Assembly: GCA_944354085.1 (NCBI GenBank)
Contig: CALVPW010000076.1
Span: forward strand, 1 to 5,656
Length of the DNA: 5,656 nt
DNA from: an uncultured Clostridia bacterium
GTDB taxonomy: Bacteria > Bacillota > Clostridia > Christensenellales > Borkfalkiaceae
Direction of reading: 5' to 3'
The notes beneath the pieces are model-generated. The model was not told the DNA's origin. It worked only from the letters and a program-made list of their open reading frames with translations, and ran no database searches. The position numbers and the translations under genes were made by a program. Shown in pieces: positions 5,616 through 5,656 of this stretch (positions are counted from its first letter, which is position 1; each line of letters opens with the position of its first letter).

Positions 5616-5656
5616 GAGAAACAAAAAAACCGCATGCCTGACGTTCGGTTCGGGCT
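5613..5656 (+). pseudogene. recG: In-frame TGA and continuing recG reading frame to the window edge
   Basis: After TGA (5613-5615) the same frame gives EKQKNRMPDVRFGL through 5656 (the last codon is CT plus one base beyond the window). This matches the RecG segment just before the conserved LxHGRM motif of helicase domain 2. From memory of E. coli RecG (ATWEELKLALPELNVGL), the stop falls at the Trp position and the distance to the VGL/FGL residues is identical, so no bases are gained or lost. A TGG-to-TGA change would need one substitution. Whether the gene is truly broken depends on read support. Confidence 0.65.

Noticed and set aside
4716..5624. 302-codon open frame on the minus strand opposite recG
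   Set aside because: It covers the conserved RecG helicase motifs in antisense. The Arg/His-rich product resembles no family, and it has no SD at its start.
5623..5629. Run of seven A as the cause of a recG frameshift
   Set aside because: RecG-like sequence is in the same frame before the TGA and after the A-run, so a single indel in the run would break the match. A substitution explains the stop more simply.

Overview
The window reads as ordinary chromosome from a GC-rich, low-complexity-free Firmicute (Clostridia-like). The grounds are strong AGGAG-type ribosome binding sites, a four-cysteine L28, a Gls24/YloU protein next to a YloV/FakA protein, and recG just downstream. The gene order rpmB (divergent), yloU, yloV and then recG is that of the Bacillus subtilis rpmB-yloU-yloV-sdaAB-sdaAA-recG region. 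A gut Christensenellales/Borkfalkiaceae-type organism would fit the base composition, but that is only a guess from style.

Layout: 3-56 is the C-terminal tail of an unidentified gene (+). A short hairpin-containing gap follows. Next comes a + strand pair, an M19 membrane-dipeptidase-type peptidase (132-1043) overlapping by 10 bases a GNAT acetyltransferase (1034-1567). A perfect 13-bp hairpin (1575-1604) lies between this pair and convergent rpmB (1618-1806, minus) and probably terminates both. A 226-base divergent intergenic region (1807-2032) carries a plausible rpmB promoter, an AT-rich inverted repeat and a good promoter for asp23/yloU (2033-2383, +). That gene is followed 40 bases later by yloV/fakA (2424-4076, +). 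A strong intrinsic terminator (4080-4107) and a second hairpin (4111-4129) separate fakA from recG (4173 onward, +).

How the genes relate: L28 and RecG are housekeeping factors (ribosome; replication-fork and recombination repair). YloU-YloV form a probable two-gene operon linked to the cell envelope and fatty-acid activation. FakA acts with a DegV-family FakB, which is not encoded here. The dipeptidase and GNAT are probably translationally coupled, with no clear shared substrate.

The most notable observation is at the right end. recG meets an in-frame TGA at 5613-5615, and the same frame then continues for 14 codons with what looks like normal RecG sequence (EKQKNRMPDVRFGL) up to the window edge. 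The stop sits where an aromatic residue is expected in RecG (Trp in E. coli RecG as I recall it), so this is a point nonsense change, a sequencing error or, less likely, recoding, and not a frameshift. I saw no mobile element, CRISPR array, tRNA or rRNA, and no convincing novel multi-gene system. No gene-free stretch exceeds 300 bases.
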